Of a DNA stretch of 64,000 nt, positions 32,126-45,000 are shown in pieces (position 1 is the stretch's first letter; each line of letters opens with the position of its first letter). The notes under the pieces are model-generated. The model did not search any database. It saw only the letters and a list, made by a program, of their open reading frames with translations, and was not told the DNA's origin. This DNA comes from Macrostomum hystrix. Lineage: Eukaryota; Platyhelminthes; Macrostomidae. A program made the translations under genes and the position numbers. The DNA lies in NCBI GenBank assembly GCA_950097015.1, contig CATNEN010000029.1:6901501-6965500 (forward strand). The letters run 5' to 3'.

Positions 32126-33067
32126 GTAAACAACTAAGTACCAAATTGAGCATCTATAGCATTTATTATGTGTCTACTTTTCATTAGTAGTATTTGAGAT
32201 AATGTGAAAAGAACGAATAGGAATAAGAAATAAACTGCACAAAGCATTTTTTCTTCCAAAAGGCTCTTCAAGAAACAAAAACGTATTTTTATATTTTTTC
32301 TTGACTGAAAAACATATAAACAGGCCATTAATAGGGCCAAACAATGGGTAAGCTGCGGAAGGAAAGAACGCTCGTATTTTGCTGTTGAACAGAACTAAAA
32401 GACGTTTAAAGTAGATAAGAAAAATGAAAAGAACTGGGACACTCTGGAAGAGGCAACAAGAGGTTCATTCATTAGCTTATGCGGATACTAAATAAATGAG
32501 AACAACACGTCCTCTTCAAGCTACAAGTTGTGGCAGTAAACATGGCATAGCACCAGATAAATATAGAGCGACTTCTGTGCTCAGCAAAGAGATATTTTGC
32601 AATCAAATCAGAATATCCAAGCTACGACTAATTAACGTTTGTAAATTGCGTCGGTAAATAACGCTGAAATTCAAAGAACTCGAACAAAAAAAGAGGATCG
32701 AAGAGATAAAAAAACTTTTTAAATACTATAAAAACAATTGATAGGAAGGTCGGCTTAGCCAAGTAGTAAAAACAAAACTGAGGCTGCAAACTCGGCTATA
32801 AATGATGGGAATGAAACAAGTAAACGAATGAGAAAACACAATGGTAACACAACTCTCATCGAAGCCATGGACATGCTGAGATTATAACAATCTCGCTATG
32901 TTTATATATCATGCTTAGACACCAACATACCTGGAAAGGACTGTTTAACAGTAGGCCAGTTCATTTTTGAAATTCAACTTCAAATATTAAAAGCACCAAA
33001 AATCAACAAATAGAACAATTTCCAACAGTATTCCTTACTGCAAACGACACTTCTACTGACTCCACCA
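32126..33067. other. AT-rich intergenic sequence
   Basis: No gene or repeat seen. The right part should be the 3' UTR of the gene at 33,068-35,107. Confidence 0.4.
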
Positions 33068-35107
33068 TTAAAACGGCCAATCAAAGTCAAACTCCTTGGC
33101 GTCTTCGATCACGTTGCGCTCTCGCTGGCCACGGTTCTCAACGCGGGTCCTCCTGCCCGATCGATGCGTGACCACGGATCTAGCGACGCGGCTATTGGTG
33201 TCGCCAGTGTAATCGCGTCGTTGGTGAGACAACGACGAAGATGACGGCGACGATACATGCGAGTGTGGCGCAAAGACGGACAAATGTTGAGAAGACTGGC
33301 GAGATGACAGTCGAGACGTCTGCTGAGACGATTGGCGAGACGACTGGCGTGACGAAAATCTAGGCGACTGGCGTGACTGAAAAATATAAGTGTTCAACAA
33401 ATCATAATTAAGGTCCGATTCATCCGAGGACGCATCAAACAGATTGCCAGCGTTCAATCTGGAATTGCGAACCGTCTGTCGCCGCTTTCGACCCTCAAAC
33501 CTAGTAGATCGATCCACGCGCTCTAACTGCCGACCCTGCCTGCGCAGCCACTCATGCTCCAGAAGGCGTTCTTCCGATCGCATTATCTCCATAGCGCTCT
33601 CTAAGACAGTTTCAGGAGCGGAAATCTGGTGCCGCGCACGCGAGTCACGCCGACGTGGCACGCCGATTAGGCTTAGAGTGTCGAACTGCAACGTCGCACT
33701 TCGAGGCACTAATCGCATCAGTTCACGATGAGCAAGCGGCGGCGATGGCGGCGACAATGGCGGCGACAGAAACAGCAGCGAAAGAGGCGGTGATAGAGGA
33801 GGAGGCGACAGCGGCGGCTGTGGAGTCGGTGGCAAAGACAGCTCCATAGCCAAGTGAATTGGAGAGATTGGGGGAGAGCGAGTGGGTGACTGCCCACCAT
33901 TCGATGAGTTGCCAGACGCTGGCGAATAAATACTTGGCAGCTCTTGATTAGCAACGACCAAATTGGCGGAAGTACGAGTATTAGGCGATTGTGGGCCTGT
34001 AAAGTTGGCGATAGAACCGTCATCGCCGCTGATGAGACCAAGAATTGAGCCAATAGAGATGCTAGAGCCAGATGTGGTGGTGGAAGTCGATTTATCGGCA
34101 GTCATAGCGGCACGATTAGCCAAATGCTGCCTGATCTGTTCCGCCATACTGTTGCGGCTAACTACGGAAACAGCAGAGGAGCCGCGACCAGGCTGGTTGC
34201 TGTCGCCTCTGCCGCCGCGGCTTAGATTATAAGATCCGGATTGAGAAGGTGAGCCTCCGTTGAGAAGTGGGACACGATGAGCATCGCGGCTGTCGCTGGC
34301 TCCTCTGCTTTGCTGATTTCGCAAGAGGCTGGGTGTCGAGCCGAACCAACGTTGGTGATAATTTGTATTCGAGGCACCAACGTTTCCACCACCGCCAGCA
34401 CCAGCACCGCCACTATTGCTACTAGCGCTATGCTGGTTTTCTGACTGGTTTGAGGATGAATTTAGCCAGCGTTGTAAATAATTAGAAGCCGGGACACCAC
34501 CGTTGCGGCTGCCACCAGCACTGACACCGGCGCCGCCACCGCTAGAGCTCCGCTGTTTTTCAAATTGGCTTGATGTCGAACTCAACCAATGTTGTTGATA
34601 ATTAACAGTCGAGATGCCCCCACTGCCACTACGAACAATGTCACTCACGCCAACATTGCCGCTCCGCTGGCTTTGCAACTGGTTCGATGTCGAACCCAAC
34701 CACCCTTGTTGATAATTAGCGGATGAGACGCCACCGTTACCGCTGCTGCCACCACGGGGGCCCTTGCTGCGCTGATTTTGTGATTGGCTGGACGTAGAAG
34801 TCAACCAACGTTGCAGATAATTTGCGGCCGAGACATCGCCGCTGCCGCTACCACCACCAGCCATGCACAAAGCTGGGCTACCAAAGCTACCATCGGAGCG
34901 CCTGTTCTGGTTTAAGCTTTGGTGACTATTAGGAAAACAAACGACTGGAACTGGAGAGCGGGATCGGGATCGGTGCTGGCTTTGCTGATTACGCCCGTTG
35001 GCTCTTCGACCGCCGCTTCCATTGTTGCTAGAGGATTGGGCTGAAGCACCGGATGAACTCTCAGATGTCAGAAGTCTTTGTAAGTAGTTTCCGTTGCGAC
35101 CGCTCAT
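33068..35107 (-). CDS. Ser/Gly/Gln-rich protein with six NYxQxW repeats (679 aa, unknown function)
   Basis: A single-exon frame from ATG at 35107. I do not recognise a family. Residues 7-270 hold six copies of a short module starting at residues 7, 96, 131, 169, 209 and 249, of form N-Y-[LQH]-Q-x-W-[LF]-x-S-[TS]-S followed by Gln-rich residues and QRS. The first copy has L instead of W. Between copies are Gly/Ser linkers. An RS-rich patch lies near 45-52. A Pro/Ser tract (about 400-450) precedes a more ordered, charged region (about 460-560). Ser-Arg-Gln repeats follow, and the chain ends with an acidic-aromatic FDFDWPF. No signal peptide or membrane segment is evident. The RS and low-complexity composition suggests an RNA- or condensate-associated nuclear protein, which is inference only. 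A TATA-like box lies about 115 bp upstream. It could be a lineage-specific gene. Confidence 0.7.
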   Translation of the reverse strand: MSGRNGNYLQRLLTSESSSGASAQSSSNNGSGGRRANGRNQQSQHRSRSRSPVPVVCFPNSHQSLNQNRRSDGSFGSPALCMAGGGSGSGDVSAANYLQRWLTSTSSQSQNQRSKGPRGGSSGNGGVSSANYQQGWLGSTSNQLQSQRSGNVGVSDIVRSGSGGISTVNYQQHWLSSTSSQFEKQRSSSGGGAGVSAGGSRNGGVPASNYLQRWLNSSSNQSENQHSASSNSGGAGAGGGGNVGASNTNYHQRWFGSTPSLLRNQQSRGASDSRDAHRVPLLNGGSPSQSGSYNLSRGGRGDSNQPGRGSSAVSVVSRNSMAEQIRQHLANRAAMTADKSTSTTTSGSSISIGSILGLISGDDGSIANFTGPQSPNTRTSANLVVANQELPSIYSPASGNSSNGGQSPTRSPPISPIHLAMELSLPPTPQPPLSPPPLSPPLSLLFLSPPLSPPSPPLAHRELMRLVPRSATLQFDTLSLIGVPRRRDSRARHQISAPETVLESAMEIMRSEERLLEHEWLRRQGRQLERVDRSTRFEGRKRRQTVRNSRLNAGNLFDASSDESDLNYDLLNTYIFQSRQSPRFSSRQSSRQSSQQTSRLSSRQSSQHLSVFAPHSHVSSPSSSSLSHQRRDYTGDTNSRVARSVVTHRSGRRTRVENRGQRERNVIEDAKEFDFDWPF

Positions 35108-35221
35108 TATGCGGCTAAGGTTGAGTTTCCAGTGGGGCTTCGGCCTTTCTGCTCGTAGCTCGTAAGGAGTCAGGCGAGTTGTAGACGCTCGGTATAAAAG
35201 CAGAAGGTCGTCGTCACACAG

Positions 35222-35229
35222 TTTTATAA
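35222..35229 (-). promoter_or_regulatory. TATA-like box upstream of the NYxQxW gene
   Basis: Minus strand TTATAAAA, about 115 bp before the ATG. This would place transcription start near 35,190-35,200 and leave a short GC-richer 5' UTR. Inferred from sequence only. Confidence 0.45.
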
Positions 35230-35230
35230 T

Positions 35231-37983
35231 TGCTGGATTAAACAGGTTGACTACTTTATACTGTAATACTCTTTAGCAAGCAGTCTAAATTGCAGTTTCT
35301 TATTTTAACTAGACTCAATCGGTTTATGCAGCAAAGCAATATACGACTGGAAAGTTGAAAAAAAGTTATTGATAATGTAACAAGAGATACCAAAGATGCA
35401 TTTACATTCTATTTAAAGTAGTTCTTTGTTTAGGTAATTTATTACTCATTTCTAGCCTATAAATGCACTTTACATTGCTTATATGAAAAATAGGATCTAT
35501 ATGATAACAAGCCCAGTGATAGTAAAAGGAAAGAAAATAGACTCATTCGAAAAGTCTAAGCTACGAGTATATTACAGGAAAGGACGAAAAATGAAACTCT
35601 TTCTCAATAATACAAGGAAGCCAAACATATAGTATATATCCTGATGTTTTTTTTACTACACGAGACATTAAAAAACAAAAAATTACATTTTTGCAACATT
35701 ACTACTGACTATATAAGAATTACAGCATAATAAAAACAATGAAAGTCTAAGTGTCTACCAACTGCATGAAAAATTGCTATAAATTCTACTATTAAATTTG
35801 AATTTTAGGGCATCTAATATAAAGGATATTGCTACATTTTTTACATCAACTAGTAATGAAAACTATGAGGACATACAAAAATAATTAATTGATTATAAAG
35901 AAAAAAGTAGTAAAACACCATTTTTGTAACTTTAGTAAATAACTAACCAACTAACTAACTAACTTGATTTAACTAAGAAAGTTCTAAAGGGTTCTAATGG
36001 TAAAATGTTCTACCTCTAAAATTTTGATTTCTGTTACAATCTACAATGATAAAAACAGATATATTAGGCCTAATAACATTTTAAACGTTTTTTTGTGAAT
36101 CTTATCAATTTTTTAAACTATCATTATCTTGTAAATTTTGCCTTTAGCCTTTTCACAAAATCTTAATTCTAAACCATTGTCTCATACTTAAATGATAAGG
36201 TAAGTTCTTCTTAAAAAAGAAAAAAATTAACAAGAAAGCACCTTAATGTTCAATTCTAATTTCTAGACCACACATTTCAATATTATTTAAGGCATTCTAG
36301 TACTTTTTAGATGAAACATTCTATATAATTTAAATGCAATTAAAAAAATATCCAGTTTTTTTGCTATTATAAAGGCTAGAGACAAGCAACAAAGCATTGA
36401 TAAGATTAAATTAATAAGAACAAAAACACATATAAGCATAGCAAAATAATATTAACCTGCAGCCTAAGAGTGAGCTGTATTCGAACGTTTTAAGTGATTC
36501 AAAGCGTTTTCTTTTATATTTATACTTTTCATTTTTGGTTTCACTTTTTACAGTTCATTAAAACTGCCATTGAATAATAAAAACCACAGAACAGAACATA
36601 CTTAATACTTCTTTGAGTTTTTGATGGCAAGGGCCTTTAAGCACACAGATCCTGAATGTAGATGAAGCTATAAGGATATATTGATAGACGAAAGTATAAC
36701 ATCGGCGATTGTGTGTAAGCACTAATATTAATAACAAGATTGCTTATTTTGGAAATATGTAATGACTTATATTAAACTCAAGATAGATCATCATGATGAT
36801 TGAATTTCATTTTTAAAGTATAAAATAGTTAAGTCTTATGGCTAGTCTACAGGCGATATCTACACAGGTTACGTTATACAAACACAATAAGCCAGTACGA
36901 TTGGTACAATTGTCTGATCAATGGACACTTTAGATTATCGCTTCGCACAGTGGTCAATGCAAAATGAGTGTACTTTGATTTTTTTATTAATTGGCAGAAC
37001 TTTTTACAATTTAATTATTAACAGACGAATATAATTATTTTGCTTTTAGACAAAATTTCTTAGTGAATAATAGAAAACTAAAAATTTTAGGTTTAATTTT
37101 TGTTGTACTAACTAGTCTAAATTAATAGCTTAAACGAACCAAATACGGATGATTCACTTATAGAAATATGCCAGTTTAATAGTAATTATACCAACTAACT
37201 TAAAGTCATAAATGATACATGTAAAGATGCATAAGCTAGAGTAAGCTAGAATATATTCGATACATAATTATAGACTGTCGAATGCAATAACAATATACGA
37301 GTAATTTTAGATTGCGTCAAGGCAGGTAGGGAAGGAGACAGATTTTAAGCAATCCTTAGGCTGTGTATATTTTAATAGCATTTTTTTTTGTTTCTGATGT
37401 ACTTCACATGAATTAAAGCCTATCTTACTCGACAGCCATGTATATAAATGAGCGTCTTAAAGCGGGAAACTGACAATATTTAGTTTAACAGCATTCACAT
37501 AACTGATAGTGATATACTCACATTTTTCTGCGTTTAGAAATTATAATATATCAATTAAAAGTGTATTGTACTTGCTAGATTCTGAAGGTCAATCGTTTAC
37601 GGAAAAATAGCGGATCTATGGAAAAGATTAATTTCACAAATCTTCTTGTGAGGTAGGCCCCAGGATGCTGCATTCTAATTAATCCTTTTAAATATAACTA
37701 ATAAAAATGAATATTATTCGTAAGGCATTGAGAATTATGTGAACAGTTTAGTGCTGAAGCACATAGGTGAAGAATTTTTATACGCAGCTGGCAAAATAGT
37801 TTATTGAAAAAGTATTATGAAACCTAGCATGTATTTATACTAACAAAATAGAACAAAGTAGCAAGAAATATTTTTAAACAATAACAACGATTTGTGCAAA
37901 AACTGTTTCAGTCCATATTGCCTGACAGAGAAGCAGCCAGGGTAAAAAGAAAATTTTATGAGTTACAAATGACAAGTGCATGA
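35231..37983. other. AT-rich region between the NYxQxW gene and INTS3
   Basis: 2.75 kb of about 70% AT with no long frame and no obvious repeat. The right part will be INTS3 3' UTR. Confidence 0.45.
37800..37805 (-). terminator. candidate poly(A) signal of INTS3
   Basis: AATAAA on the minus strand about 180 nt after the INTS3 stop codon. Other AT-rich hexamers follow, so the choice is tentative. Confidence 0.4.
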
Positions 37984-39058
37984 TCACTGATAGTCAGTGG
38001 TAAAGATATCAGAATTCGACAATCCGGAATCGGAGTTAGCACCGGAGGAGCCACCCTGTCTCAGTCGCTTTTTTGCTTTCTGGCGCCGGCGATTGGCGAT
38101 ACCGACGCTGCCGCCTCCTCCTCCAGCACTGCCACCTCCACTTGCAGCGTCGTCGTCAGCATCGCTGCTGCTGGACGACGAAGAGCTATGGTCACCCTGA
38201 CCGCCCGAGCCGCCGCCGCCTCCGCCGCCAGAGCTGCCACCGCCGCCGCTCGATGCGCCTGTCGATCTGGTCGCTCCGCTGCTGCTACGCTTCTGGGTGG
38301 CTCCGCCAGAAGCTCTCGCAGCGTCCGACATTGTTGGCTGATTGCCGCGAGCGGCAGCGGCCGCCTTTCTGCTTGGCACGGCGCGAAGGCTTCGTGTGCG
38401 CCCGCCAGCCTGTTGGTCATCGTCTAAATCGTCGGCAGCCAGCGCTAGCAGGTCGATGAATGTGTACCTGGATGTGTCGGGGAAGTGAGCGTTTAAATCT
38501 AGCCTCATTTTCGATTGCTTTCTTAGATGTGTGAGCTCTAAGATCTCGTACCTGAGCTCGGCAGGCGCAGTCCTGACCACCTCGCGCAGCGCCTCCTGCA
38601 TTAGTTCATGCTGCAACAGTGAAAGATTGCGCAACCGCTGCCGCATAATATCAAGATGTCGCAGGGTCTGCTCCAAAGGCGGTGGTGTTTGGCGCGCGCC
38701 GCCGCCACGGCTGCCGGTGGAAGCTGTGGTTGACCCGCCGGGCGACATCAGGCAGTTGTTGAGTATCTCGGCCAGCCTGTGCAGCTTCTGGCCCGACCAG
38801 AAGTGCAGAATGCTCGGGCAAAGTGGATCATGCAGTTTTGGCTCGATCCATAGAACGGCGTATACCAGATCGAAGCTGGGCTGCTCCAGTTTGAGCATGA
38901 GCAGCAGATTGGTAGTAGCTTCAGGATGCCGACTGCTGTCTAGGTGCGGAAGCAGCGGCAAGGAAACGCTCAGTTGGCAAATCTTGAGCATTCAATAGCT
39001 GCCAGAGAAACAGCTGTTCAACACTCTCCCAGGAAAGACTGTCGCGCAGCAGATTCAA
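37984..39058 (-). CDS. INTS3: INTS3 exon 9 (C-terminal, contains an apparent 1-nt frameshift)
   Basis: Acceptor AACTCTCAG. The first part reads LNLLRDSLSWESVEQLFLW and reaches QDLPTE in phase. From about 38,968 the conserved sequence continues one frame over as SLPLLPHLDSSRHPEATTN, and stays open to the TGA at 37984-37986. One surplus base near 38968 accounts for it; unshifted, the frame stops within about 20 codons. The C-terminal half is Gly/Ser/Ala-rich with an acidic Asp run and a basic KKRLRQ, the usual style of INTS3 tails. Confidence 0.85.
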
Positions 39059-42000
39059 CTGAGAGTTAATGGAAGTAACATTTTTTAAGCTAACGTGATT
39101 AGGTTTGATTAATTAAAATAATCTTCTAAAGATAGTTCAGTGGACCTGCTCGACTCAGTGGGCTGTCAAAACCAACCAGACATCCTCAGTGGGCTGTCAA
39201 AACCAACCAGACATCCTCAGTGGGCTGTCAAAACCTACCAGTCATTCCTAGCAAGCTTTCAAAACCTACAGTCATTCACAGTGGGCTGTCAAAACCTACC
39301 AGACATTCACAGTAGTCTGTCAAAACCTACCAGACATTCACAGTAGTCTGTCAAAACCTACAGTCATTCACAGTGGGCTGTCAAAACCTACCAGACATTC
39401 ACAGTAGTCTGTCAAAACCTACCAGAAATTCACAACGGGCTGTCAAAACCTACTAGACATTCACAGTAGTCTGTCAAAACCTACCAGAAATTCACAATGG
39501 GCTGTTAAAACCTACCAGTCATTCACAGTGGGCTGTCAAAACTTACCAGTCATTCACAGTGGGCTGTCAAAACCTACCAGTCATTCACAGTGGGCTGTCA
39601 AAACCTACCAGTCTTTCACAGCGGACTGTCAAAACCTACCAGACATCCACAGCGGGCTGTAAAACAGACATACCCAGCAGTTTGTCACAATAATCCCCAG
39701 AACTCGAAATACAGACAGACTTCGAAAATCACTGCTGCCAAAATAACAATAAAACAATAGACGACAGTCTGGCACTCACGAAGGACTCCTTGCGAAACAA
39801 TTCCAAATGGCCCTGCATAATATCTGCCACCATTGTCTGCAGCTGGGCGCAGTCAATGCTGGACACAATGATGCGCATTAAGTGCGGATTGTTTTGACAC
39901 TGGCTAGGAAAATTGCGAAACACATCAGGCAGCAGGTAGGCCAACAGCCGGGGATCGTCCTGCGCTAGCAGACTCAGATCTTTGAATAGGCAGGCACGCA
40001 GATCCGGATTCTCCTGACTTTTGACAAATTCTTTGTAGGCAACGAACCGATCGTCCTGACTCTGGGCCCGGTCAGCTTTGAGAAAGTAAAGCAGATAATA
40101 GCCAATGCGCGGGTGCCTGGCGGCCATCTCAGAGAGCAGCAGGTAGAGCGGCTGCCGTTTAGGATCATCCTCGGAGTATTGGCACAGAGTGCGGCAAATC
40201 ACAAATATTGGCGTGCTCACGCTGTCCTCCAGGCTTCTGCAGGCGTCAATAGCATGGAGCGGCTGTTTGGCCTTGGATGATAACTACAGAATCTACTTCT
40301 ATCTTACCAGACACCTTCTCCACCTTGCCTGTTGCCAGACACCTTCTCCACCTTGCCTGTTGCTAGACACCTTCTCCACCTTGCCTGTTGCCAGACACCT
40401 TCTCCACCTTGCCTGTTGCCAGACACCTTCTCCACCTTGCCTGTTACCAGACACCTTCTCCACCTTGCCTGTTGCCAGACACCTTCTCCACCTTGCCTGT
40501 TGCCAGACACCTTCTCCACCTTGCCTGTTGCTAGACAGCTTCTCCACCTTGCCTGTTACCAGACACCTTCTCCACCTTGACTGTTGCCAGACACCTTCTC
40601 TATCCGGCCTGATACCTTATCTATCCGGCCTGACACCTTCACTATTCGGGCTGATACCTTCTCAATCCGGCCTGACACCTTCTCTATCCGGCCTGATACC
40701 TTATCTATCCGGCCTGACACCTTCACTATTCGGGCTGACACCTTCTCTATCCGGCCTGACACCATTATCACTGTGTATCTCCTCGATCATGCTAAGTCTC
40801 TATTCGCTTCACTGAACAACTACAATGTACTCTAAAAAAAGTAAACAATATGCGATTCCCGCCTACTTTCGACTTTGTGAGACTACGTACTAAAAAATGT
40901 AACCTGTAGATTTTTTACAACACTACGAACTTAATTTTCTAGTAAATTGTGCCCAACTCACATTTTTCTGGATTGTATACCCAATTCACTTTTTAAGAAA
41001 ATGTAATATCGCACAATGAAATTCTTTGTAAGAAAAAATATAGGACAAAGAAGTATTAGGCAGAAAAAGCCCTAGACACTCACGCTGCGTCAGCCGAGTC
41101 AGCAGGGAAGATGGCCTCCTCAAGCTGGCTGTGACAGATCTCGCAGAGGCAGGTGGCAATGCGACGCGAAAAGTCCAGATCGATGTCCTCCTCTTCGATG
41201 ATGCCCTGCACCACCTGGTACATGATCTCGCACTGGGCCTCAGTGTCACTGCGGGAAAATACGGGATTCTATGTTTTTTTAGGATTCTAGATTGTTTAGG
41301 ATTCAGGACTGTGACTGGGATTCAGGATTGTGACATGGATTCAGGATTGTGACTGGGATTCAAGACTGTGACAGGGATTCCGGACTGTTACTGGGATTCA
41401 AGATTGTGAATGGGATTAAGGATTGTGACATGGATTCAGGATTGTGACTGGGATTCAGGATTGTGACATGGATTCAGGATTGTGACATGGATTCAGGATT
41501 GTGACATGGATTCAGGATTGCGACATGGATTCAGGATTGTGACTGGGATTCAGGACTGTGACATGGATTCAGGATTGCGACATGGATTCAGGATTGTGAC
41601 ATGGATTCAGGATTGCGACATGGATTCAGGATTGTTACTGGGATTCAGCACTGTGACATGGATTCAGGTTCAGGCTTTTATGATTTTATTTAAATGATAT
41701 CTTGAAGCTCGAGACTTCAGTAAGGATCAATAGTTATTAAGGAATCGAAATGGGACTGTGACTAAGAGCGAAGAGGGATAATTTTAGCACCTCTCATCGC
41801 GCAGCTGCATCAGACGGTCGCGCATGACTGGATCTAGCTGCTGCAGATAGGGCTTAATGTCCACCCGGTCCACCTGGTACTGGCAACGCAGCCGAAGCCG
41901 TTGGAAATCTCGCCTCAATTCGTGAAACGCTCCGCCTAATCCGCCGCCGGAACCACCGCCGCCGCCATTCTCCGCTTCAGACATTTCGGCGTCGCTAAAC

Positions 42001-45000
42001 TCGGCTGATTCTGAACGGCGGCGACCGGTAAATGCCGACTCCATCGGAACATCCTGATTGGCAGCTGGCGCAGCAGGAGGCGGAGGAGGCGCCGGGGGCA
42101 GGGCTAGAGGCGGTGGTGGCGGTGTCGCGGAACGCACAGCCGGTGAAGGATCTGGCGAAGCAGTTGAGATTGTTACAGGCGATTGCCGGCTAACCATAGG
42201 CGAAGCAGACGAAGAACCGGCGGACACCATGATGGCCGAATCGTAGATTGGGGTGGGCTGCAGATTGCCGACAACAGCGGAGGTGGGATCAGGCTGCTGC
42301 TGCCTGCTGCTGCTGCTCGTCTAACATAAGATAGATAAATGTTGGCGGTACTAATTTTACTGGCAGATAAATCAGTATGAGAGTACGAACTGTATACTGA
42401 CTCGCGATAATAATAATAACTGTTTACAAATGCCACAATTAGACCAGATGTGCAGCCGACAGCACAGCCGCAGATCTGTTCAGCTGTTCAGTCCATGGAC
42501 TGGGGGACGCCAGACCGATCCTCAATCCTTAATTACCCCAGATAATGCTGGTACCCAAGCTGGGTGAACTGAAGCAATTCAGATTGAAGTATCTTGCTAA
42601 AGGACACAATTTATACTAGTTGATGACACGGAATCGAACCCCCGACCTTCGAGTCGTGCATCCGACGATACCCACAAGGCTATAACCTCCTCTATTCTAG
42701 GTAGAGTATTACGAAATTAAAATAATTGATCAGACTCACAACTGCAGCAGCGGGCGCTTGAGCTGGCACCAGATCCGAAAACGTGTGCCTAAGCAGGCTG
42801 TGCATCTGTTTGTCCATCTTGGCTAGATCGAATAAGTGGGCTAGGCTGTGCACCACTTTGCGCTCAACAGCAGCCACCAGGCAGAGCCGCAGATGCCGGC
42901 GCAGCTCGGCTGACATGGCCGGATAAAACTGATCGGCCAGTCTGCAGAGAAAGTCCAGCATGCCAACAGCCAGGTTCTGATGCTGCGAGCGGGCCAGGTT
43001 GTTCTGTATGACTAACACGCCCGGCTCAATGTTCATCAAGTTGTGCTGGGCCGGATCAAACATAAGCCAATCATAATACAGAGCCAGTTTCATATTGCAC
43101 ACAACAGTAGGCGATGTGCAGCTCAGCAATAGCCAGCTGATGAAGGCCCAGCGTTGAACTACTTCAGAGGCAATTGTCTCATTGGACGGATGCACCTGGG
43201 TGACTACGAAACGAATCCAATCTATGCGCAGGCTCTGCGACTCAGGAGTGCTCAGATACTTGCGAGTCAGCCAGTCCAGGTAGCGCTTGTGCGAGCCCAT
43301 GTGCACGAATTTTAGGTACCTAGTGGAAAATAATGTGAATTGATCATAGTTTGAATGACGAGATTATGATAAAATTATTTTTGAAATTATTATTATTACA
43401 CTCCTCAATTGTTACCCGCTCCTCAATTGTGGTAAAAATTCTGACCAGTCGTTACCCATTCGTGGCCTATAATTCATCATTACCATTGCCCATACGGTTT
43501 ACATACTCGTAATAACTATTACGATCGGTTATTACCCGTTCCTGTATAAGCCCTGATAGGTCATTACCCGTTCCTGTATAAGCCCTGATCGGTCATTACC
43601 CGTTCCTGTATAAGCCCTGATCGGTCATTACCCGTTCCTGTATAAGCCCTGATCGGTCATTACCCGTTCCTGTATAAGCCCTGATCGGTCATTACCCGTT
43701 CCTGTTCAAGCACTGATCGGTTATTACCCGTTCCTGTATAAGCCCTGATCGGTCATTACCCGTTCCTGTATAAGCCCTGATCGGTCATTACCCGTTCCTG
43801 TTCAAGCACTGATCGGTTATTACCCGTTCCGGTATAAGCCCTGATAGGTCATTACCCGTTCCTGTATGAACACTGTTTAGAAATTTATAAACGCTTGTCT
43901 TGTATAATCACTGATCGGTCATTAACCCTTCGCGAATAAAAAGGGATCGGTCATTACCTATTCAGGTCCAATCAATGAGTGGTCATTACCCATTCCAGTA
44001 TAAGCAATGATTAGTCATTACCATAGTCCATGTATAACACTAGATTCGAAGATGCCTCACCATTTAATTCGCTGCTCCATGTCGTGGGTCAGGCGACTGA
44101 TGACGCATACGGGACTAGGCGGCTGAGACAGCAGCTGAGCTACGCCAGTAAATTTAGGCGACAGGCTAGCCGGCGAGTGAAGTATATCGGACCAGAGCTT
44201 CTCAAATTCTGGCAGTCTGGCCAAGTCTTGCAGCAGACGAAGCAGATCCCGGCCGATGCTCAAACAGTCTGTGAAATTGTCTCGCAGTAGAGGCACTACA
44301 AAATCGATTTCTCGCCTACGAAGCCGTTCAATTGTGGCTTGCTGGCCGTGACTAATAGGTGCGGCGTGATCAGCTATGAGTCTCAGGTAGGAATAGACGA
44401 CAACAGGTACTACAGCCTTTTTATCTAGCCAGTTGTGCCGATACTGCACTAGAATATCCAGTACAATCTCCACCAGCCAGAGATTCAATGGAGACAGATC
44501 GCCGCCCGTCATACGCCTCAGCAGATGATGCAACACGTGCTCAGCGTTGGCCGTGTTACTCTTTACTAGCTCATGAAATAGCCAAAGTAGTTGCCTTCGG
44601 GGCGTGTCCAATAATTTGGCCCAATACTCGCCAAGCAGTCGACTGATCTCGGTCACTGCCAGGTTCAAATTATCCTTTGTTGTTAGTAGTAGAAATTTGA
44701 AAGCTTTGGCAGCAAATGCCGGCTCGCATAGGCAGGAGTAGAGTAGGCCCAGTTGAACAGCGTTGCACGAGTTTATTGAAGTGAGTGACTGGGAAAAATA
44801 GACAAAAAGATAGTTGGCTTTCCTTAGTCACGATTAATTAAAATGGCCCAACTACCTTGTCTGCTAGAATAAGTAACACATTACTGAAAAATATGATAGG
44901 TGTTAGTCAAATTTGCTAGTGGCAAGCCACATTTAAAATCTAAATTAATCAACTATTTAAAACCATTTTCAGATTTTTCTGATATTCGTGAAAATAAAGT

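Noticed and set aside
31158-32187. Up to 292-codon frames rich in Leu-Ala-Cys or Gln-Ala-Ser-Lys
   Set aside because: Translation of an AAGC microsatellite in all frames.
33340-33400. An intron acceptor (tatatttttcag) inside the NYxQxW gene
   Set aside because: The acceptor-like string exists on the minus strand, but the frame is continuous across it and no donor is evident upstream, so a single exon is simpler.
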